Assembly (NCBI GenBank): GCA_000381605.1
Contig: KB906756.1
Location: forward strand, 744,001 to 808,000
From: Acidobacteriaceae bacterium KBS 89
GTDB taxonomy: Bacteria; Acidobacteriota; Terriglobia; Terriglobales; Acidobacteriaceae
Length of the DNA stretch: 64,000 nucleotides
Direction: 5' to 3'
In this document: positions 44,741-54,335 of the stretch, piece by piece
Position numbering within the stretch: position 1 is the first letter of the stretch
Layout: every line of letters starts with the position of its first letter
Notes under the pieces: model-generated
What the model saw: the letters and a program-made list of their open reading frames with translations, nothing else
Told to the model about the DNA's origin: nothing
The model's database searches: none
Made by a program: the position numbers and the translations under genes

Positions 44741-47700
44741 TCACATCGGTAAGCGATTATTCATCTGCGTAATCTCCGGAAGCTTGCCGCTCGACTCCAC
44801 CGTCACGCTTCCACCCTTCCACTCCGCGCCAGCCTGAACAGTCAACGAAACAGCAGCCGTCTTCGGCAACAGATCAGTCGGCGCCTTAATCGGAGGCACC
44901 GCAGCACTCGCAAGCACCTTCCCCGCCCTGTCCCGCAGTACGACCTTCGAGGCAGGCGCGTCGACAGAACCCAAACTGTGCACCGTGACCTTCACACGAT
45001 TGCCCTCAACCTTGACATCATCCTGGCCGATGCCAAGATCAGGCCGCGACCAGTACGGCACTCCCTTCGTCACCAGCTTTAGCTCAAGCACAGTCGTTGC
45101 GTGCGGCGGAAACGTGATCTCAACATCCCGGCTACGCTCAAACTCTTCCGTTCGCGTCCTGACATCGCTGAGAGGCGCGTCAGCCGAAGCACCCTGCACA
45201 CCCTGGGTAATCTCCCATTTACCTGGGTCGATCTCCCATCCCGTCATCTTCGCCTTCACAGCAACTGGATCTAAGTTGTAAGCGATGACTTTGATGTGGT
45301 CCGGTGTCCCCTCAGGCACAAGAATCCCAACGCTCTGCCCGGTAGCCGGAGCGGCAAACTTCCAACTCACAACATTCCCCGGATAGACATAGTTGCGCAT
45401 CAACGCCACGCCACCCAGCCGCCCCCGTTGCAGCTCCCCATTATTGAAATAAATTCGGTCGATCCATAAGCTTCCCTCGGTGTTGATGAACGCGCGATCG
45501 ACCGCGGTCTCAATCTGTGAAGCGTAAAGCTTATCGAGATTCTTCGTATCTCCGGTAAGTTGCCAGGCAAGATGAAGGTTCGTCTCGCTCGCCGTACCCG
45601 AATCATTACGCCGATCAGGCGCAGCTGTCTGCAGTAGCTGTTTGCCCCACGTTTCGCGCACGTTCAGCATGTCGAGCGCGTCAGAGTTGATCAGCCGCAG
45701 CGAATCCGGCGGATTATCCCCGAAAGGAACCAGGTACTTCTTGTCGCCAGTCCAGCGATAAGCAGCCCACAACATGAACCAAGGCGTATTTCCGTCTGAC
45801 AGGTCTTCGTTCGTATGGAAGTTCACCGCGTAATGCATTCCGTACTTGTCATTCGCATCCAAATGCCGATGCGCCAGAAAACCGTCCGCAATCTCCGTGA
45901 CCATCTTGCGGGTCTCAGGCATTCCGTTGTACAGCACAAGCTGAAGCGCCGGATGAAAGACCATGTAAGAGCGTCCTTTGCCCCAGCCCCAAACGCCTCC
46001 TTCGGCCATCTTCGTCCCGCTGAAGTAGGACGAACGAACTTGCCGTTGTCCCGCAACGTTGATTCCAGTCAGCCATTCGAGGCGACGCGACGTCTCCATC
46101 GCACGCTCGATCTGCTTCGGACTGCCGAAGTCGATCATCATCGCCTGTCCGAGCACGTTAATGCCGTCCTCGTAACTGTGCAGTTCGTCATACTGAGCCG
46201 TAGCAAGGCCATTGGTGAACATGTTGGTCGCATACATCGTGTCCAGCGTCCGCAGCAACGAGTGCTTCAGCTTGTCATGATCCGAACCCATGAAGGCAAG
46301 TCCAGGCCACCAGTTCAGGAAGTCACTGTCATCCGATAGCCCTCCGCCAAACTCGCCATCAGAGATCTGCCGATTGTCGATGTACCAGTTGATCAGGTGG
46401 TCGAGATAACCAAGATCTGTGGTCTGCAGAAAGGCCCACTCAGGAACGCCATCCGGAGCCTTCGGCAGCGTAAACGGCGGCTTGATCTGCTCGTGGTTCA
46501 TCTCGTTCCAGTACTTGCGACCGAGGTCGTTGTCAGGATCGACGCGCAGCAGGTCAGTGATGTCGGCATCGATCCGGTTGAAGATATTCAGCTTCCGCGA
46601 GTTCACCGACTCTTCCACGAGGTTCGCGTAGTTGTCTCGCACCTGGGTAATGCGGTCAAGGGTATGCTCGGCCACCGCGTCCTTCCACGGCTTGAAGACC
46701 AGCCGCAAATGCATGCCTTCGAGCGAGCCCGGGCCAAACTCCGCGCTGGCTGAGGCGATGGTAAGGTAGAGGCTCTTCCCGTTCGGCAGGATACGATCGC
46801 GCGTATCCAGCCAGAGCGTATGCGGTTCGCCCGGTTTGACCGAGAAGCTGAAGTCCAACATATCCCGCATGGGCCAGATCGGGTCTTTGATCTGGATATT
46901 CATTGGTATGTACTCGCCGTGGGTTGGCTTAAGGTTCAGCGCAGGTAAATCGATAGCAATGCCATCGAGGCCAGCGTGCAGATTCTCCCAAGTGTAGGAA
47001 GCACCATGGCCTTCGTCCGCCTGCAGTCCCCGGTAGTCTGCCGGCACGAGCAGATGCACGATCGGCAGAGCTTGCTTTGCTACAGTCGTGTCTGCGCTTT
47101 GCGTGCCACGGCCGATTGACGTGCGTCCGCCGCCGGTCGATACTCCGGGCATCGCGATCATCGTAGCGCGCTCGTCGACCGGGAAACGACCGTGAATGAA
47201 GGTGACGAGTTCAGTCAGCGAGGGGTTATCGAGCGCACCTTTGCTGGTGAAACTGTACCGTAACACGGCCACGCCTGAAGGTTCCTGGCCTGGATGCACG
47301 TAGTAAGCAGAGAACTCACCTATTGGCCATTCGCGCTTGACGTTGGTGAAACGCACCTTCTCGCCGATCACGGGCTGACCGATGTCATTGGCGGTTCGCT
47401 CCTGGCCTTCGGGACGTTCGAATAATGTCTTCGCGAACTGCGGCGAAGCGTCGTGCTGATCGGGATCCGCAACCGCTCCGGACCTGCCTTCGCCAGGGGT
47501 CAGCAGAGCTACATTGCCCCAGGCTCCACCTTGAATCTCGAGATGATTCCACGGCTCCCTTGGCATGTAGAACGTAACGGATTTACCCGAGAGTGCATAG
47601 CAGTCCCAGTCAGGAAGTTGGAAGTAGTCAAGGCGCCCGGTAAGGGTGGAACGGTTGTAGACGCCCGGCCAGGTCGTCTCACGAATGCCGTCGGTTCCCT

Positions 47701-48616
47701 TCCACCACCAACGCTTCAGGTCGTAGACGTCGTGGATCTCGACCTTCCGAATGGCCGTGTTGATGGCAGGCAGAGGTGCAGGTATGTCATTTGCCCGATT
47801 CCAGCCATAGTGAAACCACCATTCCTTCTGCCAGTCGGATTTGGTGACATCACGCTGAAGCGGCGGGATCGCGTGTGGTGTCTCTCCCTTGGCTAGTGAT
47901 GCAATATTGTCATCAGAAAGCATCCGGTCGTAAATTCGGAGTTCGTCGATGTCACCGCCCCGGTCATAGTTATAGGAACTCTCGACGCCTGTCGGAGCAA
48001 TGATGCGCGAATGCGGACCAAACTGATCGAGAGCGGCGTCGAACATCCCGGTCGCAGCCTTCTCGCCAGCAAGCTTGCCATTGACATAAAAGCGTATGCC
48101 ACTAGTTTCGTCCCAGGCGAGAGCGAGATGGATCCATTGATCGGGCTTGGGAAAGTTCGGCATCGTGTACGAGACGCGCGTTCGCCCAAGATTGATGTCC
48201 GTGACAAATGCGTCGAAGCCATGACCGTTGTAGTCGATTCGCAACCAGACCATGTCCCAGCTGGAGTGATCACCGTAACCAACTCGAAAGATAGGAAACT
48301 CTGTTGCATCGACGAGATCGCGGGAGCGCCAATCGAAGGAGACGGTGCCGCGTTGCGAATAGATATTGCCAGGCGCCCAATAGGACAGTAATTGGTTATT
48401 GCCACACTGCAGGTAAGAGCCCTTTGCGCCACCGGGGATAATTTTCACGTCTTTCAGAAAATTGGGGGAGGGATTGCCCCCTGCGGCGTAGTCGGCGCTA
48501 AAGCCGTGGTCGCCGGAGAGGTAGAAGAGGAGACCCGGTTCCTTCGAGGGTTCAGTAGCGGCCAGCATCGTGCCGGTGAGCAGACACACGGTAAGTAATG
48601 ACGATAAGCAACGCAT
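44741..48616 (-). CDS. Large secreted LamG/alpha-toroid protein, probable polysaccharide-active enzyme
   Basis: 1291 residues with a signal peptide (LLTVCLLTGTMLA). Residues 30-240 form a LamG/concanavalin-like fold (YFDW-type strands, WIHLALAWDETSGIRFYVNGKLAGEK, DIDELRIYDRMLSDDNIASL). The middle has beta-rich segments. Around residues 730-1000 comes an alpha-helical catalytic-like part with INWYIDNRQISDGEFGGG, LNWWPGLAFMG, HSYEDGIN, and aromatic His-rich motifs (HYAVNFHTNEDLSDGN), which recall the alpha/alpha-toroid of polysaccharide lyases and glycosidases. The C-terminus is a CARDB-like beta domain (VKVTVHSLGSVDAPASKVVLRD). The catalytic residues cannot be named with certainty. It converges on pyrE and neighbours a sugar-acid catabolic set. 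Confidence 0.85.
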   Translation of the reverse strand: MRCLSSLLTVCLLTGTMLAATEPSKEPGLLFYLSGDHGFSADYAAGGNPSPNFLKDVKIIPGGAKGSYLQCGNNQLLSYWAPGNIYSQRGTVSFDWRSRDLVDATEFPIFRVGYGDHSSWDMVWLRIDYNGHGFDAFVTDINLGRTRVSYTMPNFPKPDQWIHLALAWDETSGIRFYVNGKLAGEKAATGMFDAALDQFGPHSRIIAPTGVESSYNYDRGGDIDELRIYDRMLSDDNIASLAKGETPHAIPPLQRDVTKSDWQKEWWFHYGWNRANDIPAPLPAINTAIRKVEIHDVYDLKRWWWKGTDGIRETTWPGVYNRSTLTGRLDYFQLPDWDCYALSGKSVTFYMPREPWNHLEIQGGAWGNVALLTPGEGRSGAVADPDQHDASPQFAKTLFERPEGQERTANDIGQPVIGEKVRFTNVKREWPIGEFSAYYVHPGQEPSGVAVLRYSFTSKGALDNPSLTELVTFIHGRFPVDERATMIAMPGVSTGGGRTSIGRGTQSADTTVAKQALPIVHLLVPADYRGLQADEGHGASYTWENLHAGLDGIAIDLPALNLKPTHGEYIPMNIQIKDPIWPMRDMLDFSFSVKPGEPHTLWLDTRDRILPNGKSLYLTIASASAEFGPGSLEGMHLRLVFKPWKDAVAEHTLDRITQVRDNYANLVEESVNSRKLNIFNRIDADITDLLRVDPDNDLGRKYWNEMNHEQIKPPFTLPKAPDGVPEWAFLQTTDLGYLDHLINWYIDNRQISDGEFGGGLSDDSDFLNWWPGLAFMGSDHDKLKHSLLRTLDTMYATNMFTNGLATAQYDELHSYEDGINVLGQAMMIDFGSPKQIERAMETSRRLEWLTGINVAGQRQVRSSYFSGTKMAEGGVWGWGKGRSYMVFHPALQLVLYNGMPETRKMVTEIADGFLAHRHLDANDKYGMHYAVNFHTNEDLSDGNTPWFMLWAAYRWTGDKKYLVPFGDNPPDSLRLINSDALDMLNVRETWGKQLLQTAAPDRRNDSGTASETNLHLAWQLTGDTKNLDKLYASQIETAVDRAFINTEGSLWIDRIYFNNGELQRGRLGGVALMRNYVYPGNVVSWKFAAPATGQSVGILVPEGTPDHIKVIAYNLDPVAVKAKMTGWEIDPGKWEITQGVQGASADAPLSDVRTRTEEFERSRDVEITFPPHATTVLELKLVTKGVPYWSRPDLGIGQDDVKVEGNRVKVTVHSLGSVDAPASKVVLRDRAGKVLASAAVPPIKAPTDLLPKTAAVSLTVQAGAEWKGGSVTVESSGKLPEITQMNNRLPM

Positions 48617-48801
48617 TGGGACCCCAGAAGCTAATTCAATTCCTGAATCCAGCAGGAACCAACTTATTCGTGACGAGAAAATTGGTCCGACCGGTTACGC
48701 GAAATTGTGGACTATGCTGCACCAAGATGCAACCTGTAGCAGGAAATTTCCACTTTTCGACGTTTCGTATCGATAAGCCGCTGAGGTTGGCGTAGATTCG
48801 C

Positions 48802-49611
48802 CTAGGTTGTCTCTTTCGTCAGACGCCGGGACTTTTCGGACTTGGGCGCGGCTCCCAACGCCTCAGAAATCTGCTGGCTCGCAAACCGCAGCACCTCCGT
48901 CACGTCGGAGACACTGATTTTGTCCTCTATTCGCTTAACGTAGGGAACTGTCAGTCCGGCGACTGCATTGCCATGCGCACTGAGCACGGGGAAGCTGATG
49001 TTCACTACACCTCTGACCTCATAGCTCGCACGCCTCTCGTAGCCGCGCCGCCGAATCGTTGTGAGATGAGCGTCCAGATCAGCCGGTTTTTTCCTTTTAG
49101 TCTCATTGCTCCACTCCTCGATGGCGCGCTGGCCCGCGTCTTCATCCAGGTGGGCCAGAATCACATGGCCGGTTGCGGCGTGCATCAGATCCACCTTCGA
49201 ACCCATCTTCACGTAAAATCCGGTCGATTCCGGAGAATCCACTTGGGCGAGAATCACAACATGTCCGCCATCTACCACACCCATGTGACACGACTGCCTC
49301 AGTTCGTGCGCCACCCCATGCATGATTGGCAGGGCTTCGGTCACCAGTCGTTTGGTCGGCGGATGCTCCTGCGCCAGCCGAAAGAGCCGAAGTGTTAAGT
49401 GATATCGCTCCCTGTTCTCTGACTGCGCCAGATAACCTCGCTGCTCCAAGCAGAGCAACATTCTAAAAATTTCGGAGACGGTGCGGTTCAAGTGCCGCGC
49501 GACTTCACTCACAGTTAGGCCGCCCGACGTGTGCGCGAACAACTCCAATATGTCCAACCCCTTCTCAAGCGCGGGTGTCGGATAGCGACGCTTGATTGCT
49601 GTTTTAGGCAT
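48802..49611 (-). CDS. IclR family transcriptional regulator
   Basis: 269 residues. N-terminal winged helix ALEKGLDILELFAHTSGGLTVSEVARHLNRTVSEIFRMLLCLEQRGYL, then an effector domain with VVILAQVDSPESTGF, LMHAATGHVILAH, RGVVNISFPVLSAHG and AVAGLTVPYV. The domain order is canonical. It is divergent from the fuconate dehydratase gene across a 184-base gap, the usual layout for a local repressor or activator. The start MPKTAIKRRYP is preferred over 49677 from family length. Confidence 0.92.
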   Translation of the reverse strand: MPKTAIKRRYPTPALEKGLDILELFAHTSGGLTVSEVARHLNRTVSEIFRMLLCLEQRGYLAQSENRERYHLTLRLFRLAQEHPPTKRLVTEALPIMHGVAHELRQSCHMGVVDGGHVVILAQVDSPESTGFYVKMGSKVDLMHAATGHVILAHLDEDAGQRAIEEWSNETKRKKPADLDAHLTTIRRRGYERRASYEVRGVVNISFPVLSAHGNAVAGLTVPYVKRIEDKISVSDVTEVLRFASQQISEALGAAPKSEKSRRLTKETT

Positions 49612-49795
49612 AGAAGCCCTCGAATAGCTTAATTCGCGATGACATATCGTAGGAAAGTGTAGCAGTGTAGCAATCAACGCCTTCTACGAGCGAAATCTTC
49701 ACTGCACAGCAATCGATGATTCCGCTCTTATTTCATTGACGAACAAATCTATGTATAAGTAAAAATAGAGGTCGGCAAGTCAAGGAGTTTTTCAA

Positions 49796-51130
49796 GTGGC
49801 TGAAGTTCGAATCGAGTCCGTCCGGGTGGTGGATCTCCGTTTCCCGACATCACGGGACAGTATTGGCTCCGACGCGGTAAATAAAGACCCCGACTACTCC
49901 GCTGCCTATTGCATTCTCTCCACCGATTGCGACCTCGAGGGTCACGGTCTCACCTTTACTCTGGGTCGCGGCAACGAACTCTGTGTCATGGCCATCGAGT
50001 ATCTCGCACGCTTCGTCACCGGACGAACGCTCAGTTCAATCACCGACGACTTTGTCGCCTTCTCGCGCCAACTCACGGACGACAGCCAGTTTCGTTGGCT
50101 CGGTCCGGAAAAAGGTGTCATTCATCTGGCGTGCGGCGCCCTCATTAATGCGGTATGGGACCTATACGCGAAAGCCGAAGATAAACCACTTTGGTGCCTC
50201 CTCGCCGACCTATCGCCCGAGAAGATTGTGTCGATGGTGGATTTCCGTTATATCGACGACGCCATCACAAAAGAAGAGGCGCTCGACTTACTGAGCGCAA
50301 GCTATCCAACAATGAATGAGCGTATTCGCATTCTGGAAGCAGAGGGCTATCCGGCTTATACGACCTCTGCCGGCTGGTTCGGCTTTAGCGACGAGAAAAT
50401 CAGAGGACTGTGTCGCGAAGGCCTCGCAAACGGCTGGACACACTTCAAACTTAAAGTTGGAGGCACCCCAGCCGACGATCTGCGCCGCGGACGGATCGTG
50501 CGCGAAGAGATCGGCCCACACAACCGCCTGATGCTCGACGCCAACCAGAAGTGGGGAGTTCTCGAAGCTATCGAGCGAATTCGTTCGCTGAGTTCCCTCG
50601 ACCCCTGGTGGATGGAAGAACCTACCAGCCCGGACGACATCCTCGGACATGCTCGAATTCGTAAAGAGGTGGCACCCGTCCGCATCGCTACCGGAGAACA
50701 CTGCCACAATCGCGTGATGTTCAAGCAACTCATGCAGGCAAATGCGATCGACGTCTGCCAGATCGACAGCTGCCGTGTCGCTGGCGTGAATGAAAATCTC
50801 GCCATTTTGCTTCTTGCTGCCAAGTTCAAGATCCCTGTCTGCCCTCACGCTGGAGGAGTAGGTTTGTGCGAATATGTACAACACCTCTCCATGTTTGACT
50901 ATCTCCGAGTTTCCATGACGATGCAGGATCGAGTCATCGAATTTGTCGACCACCTCCATGAGCACTTTCTTGATCCCGTAGTCATTCGTGCAGGTCGTTA
51001 CATACCGCCACACAAGCCTGGATATAGCATCGAAATTTTCCCTGAATCTCTGGTTCAATTTTCTTTTCCTGACGGCGAGGTTTGGTCCACCGAGCATCAC
51101 GAGATCGCAGCTGCGCGCAGCGGTCAGTAA
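49796..51130 (+). CDS. L-fuconate dehydratase-like enolase superfamily enzyme
   Basis: 444 residues starting at a GTG (AAGGAG eight bases before it). It belongs to the mandelate racemase/enolase group: THFKLKVGG with the catalytic KxK, metal ligands in LDANQKWGVLEA, WMEEPTSPDDILGHA, ATGEHCHNRVMF and PHAGGVGLCEYVQHLSMFDY. This pattern fits L-fuconate dehydratase, which forms 2-keto-3-deoxy-L-fuconate by syn-dehydration; L-galactonate or D-arabinonate are related options. It heads a four-gene catabolic set together with the ADH and SDR genes. Confidence 0.9.
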   Translation: MAEVRIESVRVVDLRFPTSRDSIGSDAVNKDPDYSAAYCILSTDCDLEGHGLTFTLGRGNELCVMAIEYLARFVTGRTLSSITDDFVAFSRQLTDDSQFRWLGPEKGVIHLACGALINAVWDLYAKAEDKPLWCLLADLSPEKIVSMVDFRYIDDAITKEEALDLLSASYPTMNERIRILEAEGYPAYTTSAGWFGFSDEKIRGLCREGLANGWTHFKLKVGGTPADDLRRGRIVREEIGPHNRLMLDANQKWGVLEAIERIRSLSSLDPWWMEEPTSPDDILGHARIRKEVAPVRIATGEHCHNRVMFKQLMQANAIDVCQIDSCRVAGVNENLAILLLAAKFKIPVCPHAGGVGLCEYVQHLSMFDYLRVSMTMQDRVIEFVDHLHEHFLDPVVIRAGRYIPPHKPGYSIEIFPESLVQFSFPDGEVWSTEHHEIAAARSGQ

Positions 51131-51168
51131 CGTTGTAACCTTGTTTGACGAGGTCTTTGACACTGATC

Positions 51169-52221
51169 ATGAAGGCTCTGCTTCTATCTCAATATAAGAA
51201 CCTTGAAGTCGTCGATCTGCCCACCCCAACACCTGGGCCAGGTGAAGTGCTGGTTCAGGTTGCTGCTTGCGGTATTTGCGGTAGCGACGTCCATGGCTAC
51301 GACGGCTCCACTGGCCGTAGGATCCCGCCTGTGGTGATGGGTCACGAGGCAGCTGGTGCTATTGCGGCAGTGGGTCCAGAGGTTAGCGGATTTGCTGTGG
51401 GCGATCGCGTGACCTTCGATTCCACCGTCTATTGCGGCGCGTGTGATTATTGCGCTAAGGGTGAAGTCAATCTTTGCAACAACCGGCAGGTCATCGGTGT
51501 CTCGTGTGCCGAATTCAGACGCGCCGGTGCCTTTGCAGAGTATGTCATCATACCCGCTCGCATCGTATACAGGCTGCCTGAAGCTCTTTCGTTTGAGGAA
51601 GCGGCTATGCTTGAAGCCGTCTCGGTTGCGCTACATGGAGTTCGGGTCTCCGAACTTGAAGGTGGCGAGACGGCCTTGGTCATCGGCGCCGGCATGATTG
51701 GATTATTGCTGCTCCAAGCCGCTCGCGTCGCTGGCTGCTCCCGTGTTTTTGTCGCGGATATTGATGCCACACGCCTGAAACTGGCAGCCGATCTCGGAGC
51801 GGACGAGACCGTTCAGGCCTCTGGGGCAGGGCTGCTTCACGAGGTCCTCCGTCTAACCGACGGCCGCGGCGTGGATGTTGTCTTCGAAGCTGTCGGACGA
51901 AATGAAACAGTCGCTGGAGCAATCGACTGTGTGCGCAAAGGTGGCAAGGTCGCGCTGGTTGGCAATATTGCGCCCGAAGTTTCGCTGCCGCTGCAAAAAG
52001 TGGTTTCACGCCAGATACGGCTGCAGGGATCGTGTGCCTCGTCGGGTGAGTATCCCGAGGCAATCGCACTTATTTCATCTGGAAAGATCCGGGTTGGCCA
52101 ACTGATCACTGCTGTTGCGCCACTAGGTGACGGACCCTCATGGTTTCAACGCCTTTATGACCGCGAACCGAATTTGATGAAGATAGTTCTTGATCCAAGA
52201 GGCAACGGGATTCAACCATGA
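51169..52221 (+). CDS. Zinc-dependent medium-chain alcohol dehydrogenase
   Basis: 350 residues. Catalytic zinc ligands: Cys in ACGICGSDVHGYDG and the GHEAAGAIAAVG Glu/His block. The structural zinc loop is CGACDYCAKGEVNLC. NAD-binding motif VIGAGMIGLLLLQAARVAG, with the Asp of VADIDATR favouring NAD. It resembles sorbitol/L-threonine dehydrogenases and may oxidise the sugar or polyol feeding fuconate dehydratase (inference). Its stop overlaps the SDR start by ATGA. Confidence 0.92.
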   Translation: MKALLLSQYKNLEVVDLPTPTPGPGEVLVQVAACGICGSDVHGYDGSTGRRIPPVVMGHEAAGAIAAVGPEVSGFAVGDRVTFDSTVYCGACDYCAKGEVNLCNNRQVIGVSCAEFRRAGAFAEYVIIPARIVYRLPEALSFEEAAMLEAVSVALHGVRVSELEGGETALVIGAGMIGLLLLQAARVAGCSRVFVADIDATRLKLAADLGADETVQASGAGLLHEVLRLTDGRGVDVVFEAVGRNETVAGAIDCVRKGGKVALVGNIAPEVSLPLQKVVSRQIRLQGSCASSGEYPEAIALISSGKIRVGQLITAVAPLGDGPSWFQRLYDREPNLMKIVLDPRGNGIQP

Positions 52222-53015
52222 CAATCAATAGCCTCTTTGATCTTACTGGCCAAGTGGCGCTCATCACTGGCGCCAGCCGCGGGCTTGGACAACATTTCGC
52301 GCGTGCGCTGGCCAATTCGGGAGCAGACCTGATTCTCACCAGCCGCAATCGCGATGATCTGGGACCCTTTGTAGCTGAGATTGAAGGCCTGGGTCGCAAA
52401 GCTATTCCACTCGAGCTTGACGTTCGCGACCAAGGGAGCATTGAGCGCATGGCTGTCGCAGCCGAATCAGCGGTCGGACGAATACACATCCTCGTCAACA
52501 ATGCGGGTTGCAATGTGCGCAAGCCGGCGCTCGATGTGACATGGGACGACTGGAATCTCGTACTTGACACTAATCTGCGGGGCAGCTTCTTTGTGGCGCA
52601 GCAGATAGCTCGTCGCATGGTGCCACACAGCTACGGCCGCATCATCAATATCGGGTCCGTGACCAGCGTCTTCGGATATGCGGGGCTTGCACCCTACGGC
52701 GCAAGTCGCGGAGGTGTACGCCAACTAACGATGAGCCTGGCGGACGATTGGGGAAAATATGGGATTACCGTCAACTGTCTCGCTCCAGGATGGTTCCGAA
52801 CCGAACAGAATAAAGTGCTTTACGAAAGCAAAGAGTGGGTTGACTACCTGATTGACCGAATTCCATTGAAGCGCCCCGGGCAAGCCCACGACCTCGATGG
52901 GGCTGTCGTCTTTCTTGCGTCCGAGGCAAGCCGCTACGTCACAGGTCAGACGCTTCTGGTAGACGGTGGCATCTCAACCGGCGCAATGCGGGCGACGGTG
53001 AAGCCCTCAGCCTGA
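52218..53015 (+). CDS. SDR family oxidoreductase, candidate keto-deoxy sugar acid dehydrogenase
   Basis: 265 residues. TGASRGLGQHF NAD(P)-binding site, NNAGCNVRKPALDVTWDDW, catalytic Ser in INIGSVTSVFG, YGASRGGVRQL where the usual Lys is Arg in the YxxxK position (YGASR). C-terminal TGQTLLVDGGIS. This Lys-to-Arg change at the active site is unusual but occurs in gluconate 5-dehydrogenase-like enzymes. In the cluster, a role in oxidising 2-keto-3-deoxy-L-fuconate is plausible. It is coupled to the upstream gene. Confidence 0.9.
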   Translation: MTINSLFDLTGQVALITGASRGLGQHFARALANSGADLILTSRNRDDLGPFVAEIEGLGRKAIPLELDVRDQGSIERMAVAAESAVGRIHILVNNAGCNVRKPALDVTWDDWNLVLDTNLRGSFFVAQQIARRMVPHSYGRIINIGSVTSVFGYAGLAPYGASRGGVRQLTMSLADDWGKYGITVNCLAPGWFRTEQNKVLYESKEWVDYLIDRIPLKRPGQAHDLDGAVVFLASEASRYVTGQTLLVDGGISTGAMRATVKPSA

Positions 53016-53036
53016 CGTTGCCGCGTTTTTCGATGA

Positions 53037-54335
53037 CTAGGTGACGATTCGGGACTCAGGCGGCATCTGTTCAATTCGCCCCAGCAGAAAAATATAGCCT
53101 GCGATTCCGATCAACAAGTAGACCGCTGATACGCCGAAAGCCCACGCAAACGATTGTCGCGCTGCGACCAGATAACCCGTAATGATGGGGGCGGCAATTC
53201 CTGAAAGCTGGTTGGAGAAGTTGATAATTCCACCGACTCTTCCCACACTGCTTCGGGGCGCAATGAGCGAAGGAACTGACCATCCAACCGGTGATGCGGC
53301 GGACAGGCCGCCAATCGAAATGCTAATCCAGATAAGAGCATGCGCGGGACTATGCGTATTTGCCGCGCCCAGAATGCCGAGTCCAAAGGCAGTACCGCCA
53401 ACAAGAACAGTTTTGCGTACACGATTGGCGTTCCATCCTCGTCGTATCAATGCATCGACAAGCCACCCCCCGATGACCAGATCCGTAACCGTTGCGAAGA
53501 GCCACGGGAGACCAGTGTAGAGAAATGAGCGGAGCAGATCGACGTGGAACACAGCGGAAAGATAGCTTGGCAGCCATGTCAACAACAGATAGAAGACGTA
53601 GTTGTAAGAGCCGAAGCCCAAGACCATGCCAAGCACCTTACGCTGTCGCAGCAGATAGCCTAGTGACGCTTGCTCTGTGTCTTCGTTTGCGAGAGGTCTA
53701 TCCTCTGCCTTAATGTAGGTGCGCTCCACGTCGCTGAGCTTTGAGTCATCCTGTGGGTCACGGTAGACCTTCCAGAAAAGCAAGAAGTATAAAAAGCTGA
53801 CCAGGCCGGTGGCGGCGAAGCTCCAGCGCCAGCCAACCGTTAGCAGAAGCATCCCGATGATAGGGACGCCAATTGCCGAAGAGAACTTGGCGGCACCGTC
53901 GAAGAGGGATGTAGCGAAGCTGCGTTCGCTAGGAGGAAACCAGTAACCGATCGCCTTTGCATTGGCTGGAAAGGTCGGCGCTTCTCCTACGCCAAGCAAG
54001 AAACGCGCCGCGAAGAATCCACCAAGGCCCGGGGTGACTGCTGCTCCGAAAGATGCGATGCTCCAGAGAAACGTGCTGATCCTTCCGACGCGCTTGATAC
54101 CGAACTTGTCAAGCAAAACGCCAACCGGAAGTTGGCACATGGCATAGGTCCAGTTATAGGCACCTGAGAGATATCCGAAGGTAACGGTCGAAATGCCAAA
54201 CGTCGTGTAGAGCGCTTCGTGGGAAACTGAAAGGTTCACACGGTCAAAGTAGTTGACGAGGACGCCCAACCCAAGGAGGCATGCGATCCTCCATCGACGA
54301 CGCGGGATAATTTTTTCTTCAACCAATTTGTTCAC
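53037..54335 (-). CDS. MFS transporter, anion:cation symporter (ACS) family
   Basis: 432 residues with 12 predicted helices, beginning LVEEKIIPRRRWRIACLLGLGVLVNYFDRVNLSVS, where NYFDRVNLS is the ACS-family signature (ExuT, GudP, DgoT-like). GVLLDKFGIKRVGR and LGVGEAPTFPANAKAIGYWFPPSERS are also typical. It should take up a hexonate, hexuronate or deoxy-sugar acid with protons. It converges on the SDR gene. Start is a GTG. Confidence 0.92.
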   Translation of the reverse strand: MNKLVEEKIIPRRRWRIACLLGLGVLVNYFDRVNLSVSHEALYTTFGISTVTFGYLSGAYNWTYAMCQLPVGVLLDKFGIKRVGRISTFLWSIASFGAAVTPGLGGFFAARFLLGVGEAPTFPANAKAIGYWFPPSERSFATSLFDGAAKFSSAIGVPIIGMLLLTVGWRWSFAATGLVSFLYFLLFWKVYRDPQDDSKLSDVERTYIKAEDRPLANEDTEQASLGYLLRQRKVLGMVLGFGSYNYVFYLLLTWLPSYLSAVFHVDLLRSFLYTGLPWLFATVTDLVIGGWLVDALIRRGWNANRVRKTVLVGGTAFGLGILGAANTHSPAHALIWISISIGGLSAASPVGWSVPSLIAPRSSVGRVGGIINFSNQLSGIAAPIITGYLVAARQSFAWAFGVSAVYLLIGIAGYIFLLGRIEQMPPESRIVT

